Shown here: positions 51,162-61,117 of the stretch, in pieces
Layout of the letters: the number at the start of each line of letters is the position of its first letter
Numbering within the stretch: the first letter of the stretch is position 1
NCBI GenBank assembly: GCA_963972425.1
Contig: CAXAUF010000004.1
Coordinates: forward strand, 1 to 64,000
From: Algorimicrobium sp002414705
Lineage (GTDB): Bacteria > Bacteroidota > Bacteroidia > Flavobacteriales > Flavobacteriaceae
Direction: 5' to 3'
DNA length: 64,000 bases
Program-made: the position numbers and the translations under genes
The notes under the pieces: model-generated
Databases searched by the model: none
Told to the model about the DNA's origin: nothing
Seen by the model: only the letters and a program-made list of their open reading frames with translations

Positions 51162-54100
51162 ATGACTTTTTTAAATTCAGTCCTTAAGGTTTTTGTTGGC
51201 GATAAGTCGAAACAAGACGTTAAAGCCATCATGCCAATAGTTGAAAAAATTAAAACATACGAAGCTGCTCTTGAGCAGTTATCTCATGATGATTTACGTG
51301 CTAAAACCGCCTACTTTAAAGAGCAAATAGCAAACGCTAGAAAACCGCTTAACGAAGAAATTGAAGACCTTCTTAAAAAAGCCAATGAGACAGAAGATAT
51401 TGACCAACGTGAAGATATCTATTTGGAAATTGACAAAATAAAGGATACTATTTATACGGTTACAGAAGTTGTGCTGAATGACATCCTTCCAGAAGCTTTT
51501 GCCGTTGTTAAAGAAACAGCCAAACGCTTTGTTCACAATACACAAATTGGCGTTACTGCAAATACATTTGATCGTGAAGTTTCAGGAGAAAAAGACTATG
51601 TAACACTTGATAATGATCAAGCTATTTGGTCTAACTCGTGGGATGCTGCTGGAAAACCAATTACGTGGGACATGATTCATTACGATGTTCAGCTAATTGG
51701 TGGTATTGCTATGCACCAAGGAAAAATTGCAGAAATGCATACTGGTGAAGGTAAAACATTGGTAGCCACACTTCCGGTTTACTTAAATGCGCTTGCAGGA
51801 AAAGGCGTGCATTTGGTAACGGTAAATGATTACCTAGCCAAACGTGATAGCGCTTGGATGGCACCAATATTTGAATTCCATGGTTTAAGTGTGGACTGTA
51901 TTGATTACCATCAACCAAATTCTGCTGCGCGTAAAAAAGCCTATTTAGCAGATATTACCTATGGAACAAATAACGAATTTGGTTTCGATTATTTACGTGA
52001 TAATATGGCACATGCACCAGATGATTTAGTGCAACGTCCGCATCATTACGCCATTGTAGATGAGGTGGATTCTGTATTAATTGATGACGCACGAACGCCA
52101 TTAATTATTTCAGGCCCTATTCCACAAGGTGACCGCCATGAATTTACAGAATTAAAGCCAAAAGTAGATAGTATTGTATCTGTACAACGTAAATATTTAA
52201 CAGGTGTTTTAGCGGAAGCTAAAAAGCTGATTGCGGAAGGTGACACCAAGGAAGGTGGTTTCCAATTATTACGAGCACACAGAGGGATTCCGAAAAATAA
52301 AGCATTAATTAAGTTTTTAAGTGAAGAAGGTATTAAACAACTCCTTCAAAAAACAGAAAACTTTTACATGCAAGACAACAACCGCGAAATGCCAAAAATT
52401 GACGCGGAATTGTACTATGTAATTGAAGAAAAAAACAATCAGATTGAATTAACAGATAAAGGAATAGAATTCCTGTCTGGTGAAGATGATCCGAATTTCT
52501 TCGTTATGCCAGAAATAGGCATTGAAATATCTAAAATTGAAGACCAAGGTTTATCATCTGAAGACGAAGCCAATTTAAAAGAAGACTTATTTAGAGATTA
52601 CGGTATTAAATCGGAGCGTATTCACACCTTAAATCAATTACTAAAAGCCTATGCGTTGTTTGAAAAAGACAATCAATATGTAGTCATGGAGAATAAGGTG
52701 ATGATTGTAGACGAGCAAACAGGTCGTATTATGGATGGTCGTCGTTATTCTGACGGTTTACACCAAGCTATTGAAGCGAAGGAAAATGTAAAAATTGAAG
52801 ACGCTACACAAACATTTGCAACCGTAACACTTCAAAATTATTTCCGTATGTACCGCAAATTATCAGGTATGACAGGTACAGCTGTTACGGAAGCAGGTGA
52901 ATTCTGGGAAATCTATAAATTAGATGTGGTTGAAATTCCAACCAACAGACCAATTGCTCGTGATGATCGTGAGGATTTAGTTTATAAAACCAAACGTGAG
53001 AAATACAACGCAGTAATTGATGAGGTTACCAAACTATCTCAAGCTGGTCGTCCAGTTCTTATTGGAACAACCAATGTAGAAATTAGTGAATTATTAGGAA
53101 AAATGCTTTCTATTCGTAAAGTACCTCATAATGTATTAAATGCAAAACTGCACAAAAAAGAAGCCGATATTGTTGCCGAAGCTGGACAACCAGGTCAAGT
53201 AACTATTGCCACCAACATGGCAGGTCGTGGAACGGATATTAAATTATCTGATGCCGTTAAAAAAGCAGGTGGTTTAGCTATTGTAGGTACAGAACGTCAC
53301 GATTCACGTCGTGTGGACCGTCAGTTACGTGGTCGTGCTGGTCGTCAAGGAGATCCAGGAAGCTCCCAATTTTATGTGTCATTAGAAGATAATTTAATGC
53401 GTCTTTTTGGTAGTGAACGTATTGCCAAAATGATGGATAGAATGGGATTAGAAGAAGGCGAAGTGATTCAGCATTCTATGATTTCAAAATCTATTGAACG
53501 CGCACAGAAAAAAGTAGAGGAAAATAACTTTGGTGTTCGTAAGCGTTTATTAGAATATGATGATGTTATGAACTCCCAACGTGAAGTGGTTTACAAACGC
53601 CGTCACCACGCTTTACATGGTGAACGTTTACGTGTGGATTTAGCCAACATGATTTACGATACCTCGGAAGGAATTGCTGAAACCAACAAAGCTGCTAACG
53701 ATTATAAGAATCTAGAGTTTGAAATGATTCGTTTCTTCTCCATGAGTTCGCCAGTTACAGAAGCTGAATTCGCTAAATTATCGGTTCAAGATTTAGCGGG
53801 TAAAATTTATAAGGCTGCTTTTGAGCATTACCGTTCTAAAATGGAACGCAATGCCGAATTAGCATTTCCTGTTATTAAAAATGTATACGAAACACAACGC
53901 GATAAATTTAAGCGTATTGTAGTCCCTTTTACGGATGGTGTTAAGAGCATTCAGGTGGTTACAGACCTTGAGAAAGCCTACGAAACCAATGGTAAACAAC
54001 TAGTTAATGATTTTGAGAAAAACATCACATTAGCCATTGTTGATGATTCTTGGAAAACGCATTTACGTAAAATGGATGAGCTGAAACAATCGGTTCAATT

Positions 54101-54515
54101 AGCAGTTCACGAACAAAAAGATCCGTTACTAATCTATAAATTTGAAGCGTTTGAGTTATTCAAAGGCATGATAGACAAAGTGAATAAAGATGTTATATCA
54201 TTTTTATTCAAAGGCGAATTACCTCAAGAAACAACTGACGCTATTAAGGAAGCACGTCAATCTAACAAAAAAGAAAATCTTCAAACGCAAAAGGAAGAAA
54301 TTCAAAATTTAGATGAACGTGCAGCACAAAATCGTGCGGCAGGAAACACCCAACGTCAACCTGAAGTGGTAGAAACTATTGTTCGTGATAGTCCAAAAAT
54401 TGGGCGTAATGATAAAGTAACTATCAAACACGTTATGAGCGGTGAAAATAAAACCGTAAAGTTCAAACAAGCTGAACCACTTATTGCAAAAGGCGAATGG
54501 GTATTGGTTAATTAA
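51162..54515 (+). CDS. secA: Preprotein translocase ATPase SecA
   Basis: SecA drives proteins through SecYEG with ATP. The 1117-residue protein has Walker A MHTGEGKTLVA (near 190), the DEAD-like IVDEVDSVLIDDARTPL (near 298) and LSGMTGTAVTEAGEFWEIY. The helicase motifs TNMAGRGTDIKLSD and QLRGRAGRQGDPGSSQFY are also present. It is much longer than E. coli SecA (901 residues) because of an insertion of about 200 residues after the DEAD motif (from PQGDRHEF to FFVMPEIG), usual in Bacteroidetes. The C-terminus ends in KGEWVLVN and lacks the zinc-binding CxC...CH motif that contacts SecB. A strong terminator follows. Confidence 0.98.
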   Translation: MTFLNSVLKVFVGDKSKQDVKAIMPIVEKIKTYEAALEQLSHDDLRAKTAYFKEQIANARKPLNEEIEDLLKKANETEDIDQREDIYLEIDKIKDTIYTVTEVVLNDILPEAFAVVKETAKRFVHNTQIGVTANTFDREVSGEKDYVTLDNDQAIWSNSWDAAGKPITWDMIHYDVQLIGGIAMHQGKIAEMHTGEGKTLVATLPVYLNALAGKGVHLVTVNDYLAKRDSAWMAPIFEFHGLSVDCIDYHQPNSAARKKAYLADITYGTNNEFGFDYLRDNMAHAPDDLVQRPHHYAIVDEVDSVLIDDARTPLIISGPIPQGDRHEFTELKPKVDSIVSVQRKYLTGVLAEAKKLIAEGDTKEGGFQLLRAHRGIPKNKALIKFLSEEGIKQLLQKTENFYMQDNNREMPKIDAELYYVIEEKNNQIELTDKGIEFLSGEDDPNFFVMPEIGIEISKIEDQGLSSEDEANLKEDLFRDYGIKSERIHTLNQLLKAYALFEKDNQYVVMENKVMIVDEQTGRIMDGRRYSDGLHQAIEAKENVKIEDATQTFATVTLQNYFRMYRKLSGMTGTAVTEAGEFWEIYKLDVVEIPTNRPIARDDREDLVYKTKREKYNAVIDEVTKLSQAGRPVLIGTTNVEISELLGKMLSIRKVPHNVLNAKLHKKEADIVAEAGQPGQVTIATNMAGRGTDIKLSDAVKKAGGLAIVGTERHDSRRVDRQLRGRAGRQGDPGSSQFYVSLEDNLMRLFGSERIAKMMDRMGLEEGEVIQHSMISKSIERAQKKVEENNFGVRKRLLEYDDVMNSQREVVYKRRHHALHGERLRVDLANMIYDTSEGIAETNKAANDYKNLEFEMIRFFSMSSPVTEAEFAKLSVQDLAGKIYKAAFEHYRSKMERNAELAFPVIKNVYETQRDKFKRIVVPFTDGVKSIQVVTDLEKAYETNGKQLVNDFEKNITLAIVDDSWKTHLRKMDELKQSVQLAVHEQKDPLLIYKFEAFELFKGMIDKVNKDVISFLFKGELPQETTDAIKEARQSNKKENLQTQKEEIQNLDERAAQNRAAGNTQRQPEVVETIVRDSPKIGRNDKVTIKHVMSGENKTVKFKQAEPLIAKGEWVLVN

Positions 54516-54541
54516 TACACTTATTACCGTTATTTTATAAG

Positions 54542-54573
54542 AAAAATCCGAAGAAACCCTTCGGATTTTTTTG
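54542..54573 (+). terminator. Strong Rho-independent terminator of secA
   Basis: AAAAATCCGAAG (54542-54553) pairs perfectly with CTTCGGATTTTT (54559-54570), a 12-bp stem with a 5-base loop and a T run. Confidence 0.93.
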
Positions 54574-54717
54574 TGTACGGTTCACATAACGGATATTTAT
54601 TAAGGTTTAACGAAAACTCATAGTTTATTAAAAAAAACTTAAGCCTTATAACTATTTTTACGGTAATATTCCTGATTAATTTTTTTCGATTAATAGCAAG
54701 AAAACGAAAAAAATATT

Positions 54718-57700
54718 ATGATGTTTATAATTGCTTTAAAAAAAACAATACGTTTTGTTGTGTCATCAATCGTATTGTGTTCTGCCCTATTCAGTTTTAA
54801 TAGCTACTCTCAAACTATTAGTTTTGGTTCAACCGGCTTAATTAATGAAGGTGTATTGAACCCGACGTCTCTGGATTTTGGTCCAGACAACCGACTCTAT
54901 GTTTCGCAACAAAACGGAATTATTTGGGCTTACACCATCGAGCGCGATAATGCGAGTGCTGGTAATGGAGAATACACAGTAATTGCTAGTGAAGAGATTA
55001 CTAAAATCAGAACTGGTATTCCAAATCATAATGATTTAGGTGTGTTTAATCCAAGTCAACAGCGCCTTGTAACAGGTATCCTTACCGCAGGAACAGCTTT
55101 AAATCCAATTCTCTATGTAACCTCATCTGATTATTTATTAGGTGGTGGCTCTGGTGGAAATGACAGTAATTTGGACACCAATTCTAGTATGATATCCAAA
55201 CTAGAAAAGATAAATGGTGTTTGGGAAAAAACCGATTTAGTGCGTGGTTTACCACGTTGCGAAGAAAATCATGCTATCAACGGATTAGATATGTTTGAAA
55301 AAGGTGGAGAAACCTTTTTATTAGTCGCTCAAGGTGGTCAAACCAATAAAGGCGCACCTAGTAATAATTTTGCAGGAACACCTGAATTTTTCTTATCAGC
55401 ATCCATTCTTATTGTGAATTTAACACAATTAGAAAGTATGCCAGTTTATAATGATCCACGATCCAACACGAATTATGTGTATGATTTACCAACGTTAAAC
55501 GATCCAACACGAGTTGATATAGATAATACGCATCCTGATTTTCCATACCCTGTTGGACACCCCATGTATGATGCCTTTATTGATTTAGGCGATCCATTTG
55601 GTGGTCATAACAGTTTAAACCAAGCGTTTCCAGAAGCAGGAGGTCCTGTTCAAGTATTTGCTCCTGGTTTTAGAAATGCGTATGATATTTTAATTACTGA
55701 AAATAATAGAATTTACACATCAGATAATGGTCCAAATGCACTTTGGGGAGGCGTTCCTAGAATTTATGATAACGTAACAGATGTTTATTTAGGTGACGAA
55801 AGCACAATAACCTATGACCCAAATCTTCACTATATTACAAACGAAATGAATGAGAGTGGTAGTGAGTTTTCTGAAGATCCACTGCATTTTATTGGCACCA
55901 TAAATGATGCCAATGGTACGTATTATGGTGGACACCCAAAACCTATTGAGGCGTTTCCATCACGAGCAAATGTAATTGCTTATGAAAAAATTAGCGGTTC
56001 TTGGGTTGCAACTGACACGTACTTGGTTGCGGATTTGTTGGTCGGCTCTGAAGGGTATTTTAATCCGTCTTTTTCTATTGCTAACTTTCCTGATAAACCA
56101 CAACTGGGTGAATATTTAGTAGATGAACCTATTAGTAGTCCAAAAAATAATATTTTAGATGTAAAAGCAGCTTCAACCAATGGTATTGCGGAATATACAG
56201 CTTCCAATTTTGGAGGTATTATGCAAGGAAATATTTTAACAGCTTCCTTTAATGGTGATATTAATCGCTATATTTTAAATGCTGCTGGAGATATGGTTTT
56301 ACAGCAAGAAGTGCCATTTAATGGGTTTGGAAGTATTCCGCTAGATGTAATTGCTTTAGGTGACGAAGCTATTTTTCCTGGTACTGTTTGGGCTGTTACC
56401 TATGGTGCAAATAGTATTACCGTTTTTGAACCCTCTGATTTAATCTGTTTACAACCAGGAGATATTGGATATGATGCCTTGGCAGATAATGATGGAGATG
56501 GTTATACAAACCAAGATGAACTAGATAATGGCACCAATATTTGTTCTCAAAGTAGTAAACCTAAAGATAATGATAATGACAATATATCCGATTTAAATGA
56601 TACAGATGATGATAATGACTTAATTCTAGATGTTAATGATGCGTTTGCGTTAGATGCAGACAATGGTACAACAACAAACCTTCCTATTGATTATCCATTC
56701 TGGAATAACGATCCCGGAACTGGTTTATTTGGATTAGGTTTTACAGGACTCATGCTAAATCCTGCTGGAACAACAGATTATCTAGATCAGTTTAACGAAG
56801 CCGAAATGTCCTTTGGTGGTGCAGCTGGAAAGGCTACTGTGGACGCTGTTTCTGCAGGTGATGCTTTTGAAGGTTTTAACAATCAAGATTACGGGTTTCA
56901 ATTTGGAATTAATGTCGATTCAAATTCGGCACCCTTCACAATACATGCTAAAGTAGAATCGCCTTATTTTGGGTCTGGTGGTATTCAAAACGAACCAGTA
57001 GATTTTCAATCGTATGGTATGCAAATAGGAACAGGTGATCAAGACAACTACTTGAAACTTGTTTTTATGAATGGCACGCTCAATAATGACATGCTAAATG
57101 GCTTACAATTAGTTCTAGAAACAAATGGCGTAGTTACATTAAACACAACCTACGATGTGCCAGATATTATTAATTCGGGTTCAGTGGATTTATATATTTC
57201 TATAGAAGATCCAGCAACAGGAACGGCACAACCATTCTATTCCACAGATAATGGCGAAACCTTAAGTCTATTAGGTCCAACCATTATTTTACCAAGTAAC
57301 TTTTTAGACCCTTTAGACACCAAAGGTCTGGCAGTTGGAATTATTTCAACCTCCAGATCCGCTACAACACCAAATCCGTTTACAGCAACTTGGGATTATA
57401 TAGAGGCTTATGAAAACCAAAATGGTGTCATTTCTATTAACCCAACCAATTTAGATTTCGGTTTAACACCTGTAAATAATGCACAACGAAGCAAATACAT
57501 TGTATTGAATAATGAAGGTGGTCCAACGGATGATATTATTACTGTTACTGCTTTAAATTTTTCAGGAACCAATGCAGCTTTATTCACTTCAGATGTAAGT
57601 TTACCATTTAATTTAAATCCTGGTTCATCGGTAAAAATTCCAATCGATTTTATTTCCGATAATATAGCAGGTATAAAAACGGCTAGTATGGAAATTGTTC

Positions 57701-59601
57701 ATTCTGGAGTTAACACAGGTGTTACGATGTCATTAACAGGAGAATTAACAGATATCTACACACCTATGGTTCGTATTAATGCTGGAGGACCTTTGGTTTT
57801 AGCATCCGATGGTGGTCCAGATTGGGAAGATAATACAACGACTACAGGCGATTCATATACGGTATCCTCAGGTTCTTCTTATTCCTCTACCGAAGTCTTT
57901 TATGCAGATAGAGATGCTTCAATTCCTAGTTATATAGATGCAAGCACCTATTATGATGTTATGCATGTACAAAGAAGTAACAGCGATCCAGCTTACCCTA
58001 TGATTTTCTCCATTGCATTACCAAATGGCGAATATATTGTAAACCTGTATTTTGCTAATTTATACAATGGGACTTCCGAACCTGGTGAACGCGTTTTTAG
58101 TATTAATTTAGAAGACGAACGCCTTTTAGATAATTTCGATATTTCCAGAGAATTTGGTCATCGTCAAGCTGGACTCGTACAAAATAACATAACCGTTACG
58201 GATGGTGTTTTAGAAATTCGCTTTTTCGAAAACATAGAAAACCCATTAATCAATGGAATAGAAATTTTGGGTATTGCCTATCCAGAACTAGAATTACAAC
58301 CCATAGCAGATAGAACAAGTTGTGAGTTGGAAATATCTGACTTTCAAGCAGAAGGTTCTGGCGGAAATCCATTAGATAATTTAACATATTCTATTACTGG
58401 ACAACCAGCAGGAACAGATATTGAGCCAACAAACGGCTTAATTTTTGGCGTAATTGATGAAACAGCTGTTTCTGGTGGCCCAAATAGTGATGGCGTTTAT
58501 AATGTAACCGTTACACTAAGCAAACCAGGTAGTTTAGATGTTTCGGAAAGTTTTGTATGGACTATTTTAGATGATACTGAAGCACCTATTATTTTGTGTC
58601 CTGACACCATAACAGAAGTGCTACCTAATGGTATAACAGAAGCTACAATTTCCTTAACAGAACCAACAGCTACTGACAATTGCAGCAGTACCATAACGTA
58701 TACTGGTGTACGTTCTGATATGTTGTTATTAACTGACCCATATCCATTGGGTGACACAATTATTACATGGACTGCAACAGATGCTTCAAACAATATATCT
58801 TTAAGTTGTGATCAAACAATAACAATTTTAGAACCTATTTTAGTGTCCGCAAAAGCATATTTACAAGGTGCTTCTTTAAATCCTAATATTGGTGAAGAAA
58901 CACTTATGCGTGACGATTTAAGGGTGGCTAGTCTCATTCCATCAACAAGTCCGTATACAGATGGTTTAGTTTGTAATCCAGCTGTATTTACAGTTACTGG
59001 GAGTAATGCCATTGTAGATTGGATATGGATAGAAATACGAGACGCCATTACGAATACATTGGTAATAGATGCAAAATCTGGTTTACTACAACGCGATGGC
59101 GACATTGTTGACATTGATGGTTTTTCACCTATATATTTTGAACAATTATCAGATAATTATTTTGTTGTTATTAATCACAGAAACCATTTAGGAGTTATGA
59201 CTGCTGCTGCAGTAACACTATCTAACGTAACAACCGTTATCAATTTTACGGATAGTGGAACAGCAACTTTTGGATTGGAAGCACAAACAACATTTGGAAT
59301 GCCAATAGGTGTTTTAGGCATGTATGGAGGAGACATAAATGGTAATAATCAAACGCGTTATTTAGGACCAAATAATGATTCTGCTAGTTTAAAAACTATT
59401 ATATCTAATGCCCCAGGAAATACGACTTCTAGCAACTATTTTCCATATAACGCTTATCATTCTGGTGATATTAATCTAGATGGTATTGTACGTTATTTAG
59501 GACCTGGAAACGACAAGGGCATCTTAAAGAATATCATAACAAATCATCCTGATAATCCATCTTCAAACTATTATCCAGTTTCAGAACAAATATCAAATTA
59601 A
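54718..59601 (+). CDS. Secreted multidomain protein ending in two dockerin-like repeats
   Basis: After a signal peptide (1-31, ending SYSQ) the 1627-residue protein has, in order, a sugar-dehydrogenase-like beta-propeller (about 35-575), an Asp-rich calcium-binding TSP3-type stretch (590-650, DNDGDGYTNQDEL), a lectin-like jelly roll (about 655-900) and a choice-of-anchor type Ig domain (905-1012). A malectin-like domain (1017-1185), a putative Ig domain, an HYR domain (1288-1374) and a beta domain follow. The tail is two tandem 45-residue units (1538-1582 and 1583-1627), each starting GDIN and carrying RYLGP-ND. Despite being clearly exported it has no T9SS sorting tail. It sits 16 bases upstream of a gene that does. 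Confidence 0.85.
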   Translation: MMFIIALKKTIRFVVSSIVLCSALFSFNSYSQTISFGSTGLINEGVLNPTSLDFGPDNRLYVSQQNGIIWAYTIERDNASAGNGEYTVIASEEITKIRTGIPNHNDLGVFNPSQQRLVTGILTAGTALNPILYVTSSDYLLGGGSGGNDSNLDTNSSMISKLEKINGVWEKTDLVRGLPRCEENHAINGLDMFEKGGETFLLVAQGGQTNKGAPSNNFAGTPEFFLSASILIVNLTQLESMPVYNDPRSNTNYVYDLPTLNDPTRVDIDNTHPDFPYPVGHPMYDAFIDLGDPFGGHNSLNQAFPEAGGPVQVFAPGFRNAYDILITENNRIYTSDNGPNALWGGVPRIYDNVTDVYLGDESTITYDPNLHYITNEMNESGSEFSEDPLHFIGTINDANGTYYGGHPKPIEAFPSRANVIAYEKISGSWVATDTYLVADLLVGSEGYFNPSFSIANFPDKPQLGEYLVDEPISSPKNNILDVKAASTNGIAEYTASNFGGIMQGNILTASFNGDINRYILNAAGDMVLQQEVPFNGFGSIPLDVIALGDEAIFPGTVWAVTYGANSITVFEPSDLICLQPGDIGYDALADNDGDGYTNQDELDNGTNICSQSSKPKDNDNDNISDLNDTDDDNDLILDVNDAFALDADNGTTTNLPIDYPFWNNDPGTGLFGLGFTGLMLNPAGTTDYLDQFNEAEMSFGGAAGKATVDAVSAGDAFEGFNNQDYGFQFGINVDSNSAPFTIHAKVESPYFGSGGIQNEPVDFQSYGMQIGTGDQDNYLKLVFMNGTLNNDMLNGLQLVLETNGVVTLNTTYDVPDIINSGSVDLYISIEDPATGTAQPFYSTDNGETLSLLGPTIILPSNFLDPLDTKGLAVGIISTSRSATTPNPFTATWDYIEAYENQNGVISINPTNLDFGLTPVNNAQRSKYIVLNNEGGPTDDIITVTALNFSGTNAALFTSDVSLPFNLNPGSSVKIPIDFISDNIAGIKTASMEIVHSGVNTGVTMSLTGELTDIYTPMVRINAGGPLVLASDGGPDWEDNTTTTGDSYTVSSGSSYSSTEVFYADRDASIPSYIDASTYYDVMHVQRSNSDPAYPMIFSIALPNGEYIVNLYFANLYNGTSEPGERVFSINLEDERLLDNFDISREFGHRQAGLVQNNITVTDGVLEIRFFENIENPLINGIEILGIAYPELELQPIADRTSCELEISDFQAEGSGGNPLDNLTYSITGQPAGTDIEPTNGLIFGVIDETAVSGGPNSDGVYNVTVTLSKPGSLDVSESFVWTILDDTEAPIILCPDTITEVLPNGITEATISLTEPTATDNCSSTITYTGVRSDMLLLTDPYPLGDTIITWTATDASNNISLSCDQTITILEPILVSAKAYLQGASLNPNIGEETLMRDDLRVASLIPSTSPYTDGLVCNPAVFTVTGSNAIVDWIWIEIRDAITNTLVIDAKSGLLQRDGDIVDIDGFSPIYFEQLSDNYFVVINHRNHLGVMTAAAVTLSNVTTVINFTDSGTATFGLEAQTTFGMPIGVLGMYGGDINGNNQTRYLGPNNDSASLKTIISNAPGNTTSSNYFPYNAYHSGDINLDGIVRYLGPGNDKGILKNIITNHPDNPSSNYYPVSEQISN

Positions 59602-59617
59602 TTCAAAACAAATAGTC

Positions 59618-60397
59618 ATGAAAAAATTATATATAACATCATTCTTATTATTTGCTTGTTTCGCTTTAAGTGCGCAAGTAACGTATCAATTTAGCGTGTC
59701 ATTTGTTGGGATTAATACAAATACTGGCAACTTCCAGATGGCGCTTTTAGCTACGCCTAGTGAATCGGTCACCAACAATAGTACTGATGATATGGGAGCT
59801 GGTTTTTACGTTCCAACGGGTTTAACTATTGGGAATTTTGTTGCGGGAAATTCTAATATACCAGCCTCCGAATGGGAATCTATTTCCATGGGACCAGGCA
59901 CATTTGGCGATGCTTATTTTTTAGGTCGGGATGAAGCTGGTGCTTTTAGTATTTTGTTAAATGGAGCAGGTCCTTTTGAACTTGTTTTATTTGATGTCAT
60001 TGCAAACCCTAACCCATCCAGTGGTGAAATTCGTTTTGTAGAAAATGGCGACCCGGTTTTTGACACTATTTTTATTGAAAATTATATTAATATTGCTGCT
60101 CAAAATTTATATTCTCAAAATAATCCTGCGGCAAGCTTAATAAGTTTTCAAACGCTAAATTTAGAGTCCGTAAATACGGATAGCCCAGTTAGTATATACC
60201 CGAATCCAGTGTCTGACATGCTGTATATTAAAACTGTAAATTCCATTAGTAATGTTGAAATTTTTACCCTATTAGGAAGTCAAGTAATGAAAACGAAAAA
60301 CCCAGAAATTAATGTGAGTAACTTTCAATCTGGAACTTATATTTTAAAGGTAGAAACAGATTTAGGTCAGATAATCAAAAAATTGATTATTAAATAA
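59618..60397 (+). CDS. Cohesin-like beta domain with a T9SS type A sorting tail
   Basis: The 259-residue protein has a signal peptide (1-19, FALSAQ) and a beta-rich domain (20-180) containing FELVLFDVIANPNPSSGEIR and FVENGDPVFD. A canonical T9SS CTD ends the chain: VSIYPNPVSDMLYIKT, VEIFTLLGSQVMKTK and SGTYILKVETDLGQIIKKLI. The CTD predicts export through the type IX machine and attachment to the cell surface. The beta domain resembles the cohesin-like modules often found beside GD(V/I)N-repeat proteins in flavobacteria; this is pattern recognition, not proof. It is cotranscribed with the giant upstream gene and ends flush against the convergent M23 gene. Confidence 0.82.
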   Translation: MKKLYITSFLLFACFALSAQVTYQFSVSFVGINTNTGNFQMALLATPSESVTNNSTDDMGAGFYVPTGLTIGNFVAGNSNIPASEWESISMGPGTFGDAYFLGRDEAGAFSILLNGAGPFELVLFDVIANPNPSSGEIRFVENGDPVFDTIFIENYINIAAQNLYSQNNPAASLISFQTLNLESVNTDSPVSIYPNPVSDMLYIKTVNSISNVEIFTLLGSQVMKTKNPEINVSNFQSGTYILKVETDLGQIIKKLIIK

Positions 60398-61090
60398 TTA
60401 GTTTAGTTTTAATAATAGATTAGGATCTGGGCAATTTTGTAAAAATTTGTCCAGATTTTTTTTGTTGCAAACTCCTGGATAATCACCCATAAAACCCTCC
60501 ATATCACGAATTATTTGAAAATGTAAATGTGGTGCATAATCACCATTTACATCTGCAGCTCCAAGTGTGGCTATTTGTTCGCCTTGTTTAACGACATCTC
60601 CTACTTTTTTATTGGTTAAAGAGTCCAAACTTAAATGCCCATAGAGCGTATAAAAAATCACATCTTTAATCTGATGCTCTAGAATAAGTGTTGGACCATA
60701 ATCGCCAAAATTGGCATTATTAGCAAAACTGTGTATTCTACCTTCTAATGGAGAAAAAATAGGCGTTCCAGAAGCTATCCATAAATCAATTCCTAAATGA
60801 ATATTGCGTTCGGTATCGGTATTTTGCTCATTGAAATACGAACTGCGTTTGTAAATGTTTCGTTTTTCATTGTAGCCACCATAAGCAACTAACGCCTGTT
60901 TTTGTTGGCAATAATTATTAATAAAAACAGTCCAAGCTTGGGATGATGAAATATTAAAAGTTTGCAGTTCTAAATTATCTACTGATAAATCTATAGGAAC
61001 ATATTGAGATAACAGAATTTTTTTATCTAAAACGAAAAGAGGCATAGAACTAATGCCAAGTAAAAATGAAGAAAAGGTAGTTGAGTTCAT
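60398..61090 (-). CDS. M23 family metallopeptidase (LytM domain)
   Basis: The 230-residue protein has the zinc-site motifs HLGIDLW (His98, Asp102) and HLHFQII (His188, His190), plus YGHLS (His152), as in active LytM/M23 peptidases that cut peptidoglycan cross-bridges. There is no convincing signal peptide; the N-terminal FLLGISSMPLFVL is only weakly hydrophobic. It may therefore act inside the cell or be exported in another way. It is 27 bases downstream of the DUF4097-like gene and probably the last gene of the sigma-factor operon. Its stop abuts the stop of the plus-strand gene with no gap. Confidence 0.9.
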   Translation of the reverse strand: MNSTTFSSFLLGISSMPLFVLDKKILLSQYVPIDLSVDNLELQTFNISSSQAWTVFINNYCQQKQALVAYGGYNEKRNIYKRSSYFNEQNTDTERNIHLGIDLWIASGTPIFSPLEGRIHSFANNANFGDYGPTLILEHQIKDVIFYTLYGHLSLDSLTNKKVGDVVKQGEQIATLGAADVNGDYAPHLHFQIIRDMEGFMGDYPGVCNKKNLDKFLQNCPDPNLLLKLN

Positions 61091-61117
61091 AGCTTTTAAA
61101 AACTCAAAAATAGGAAA

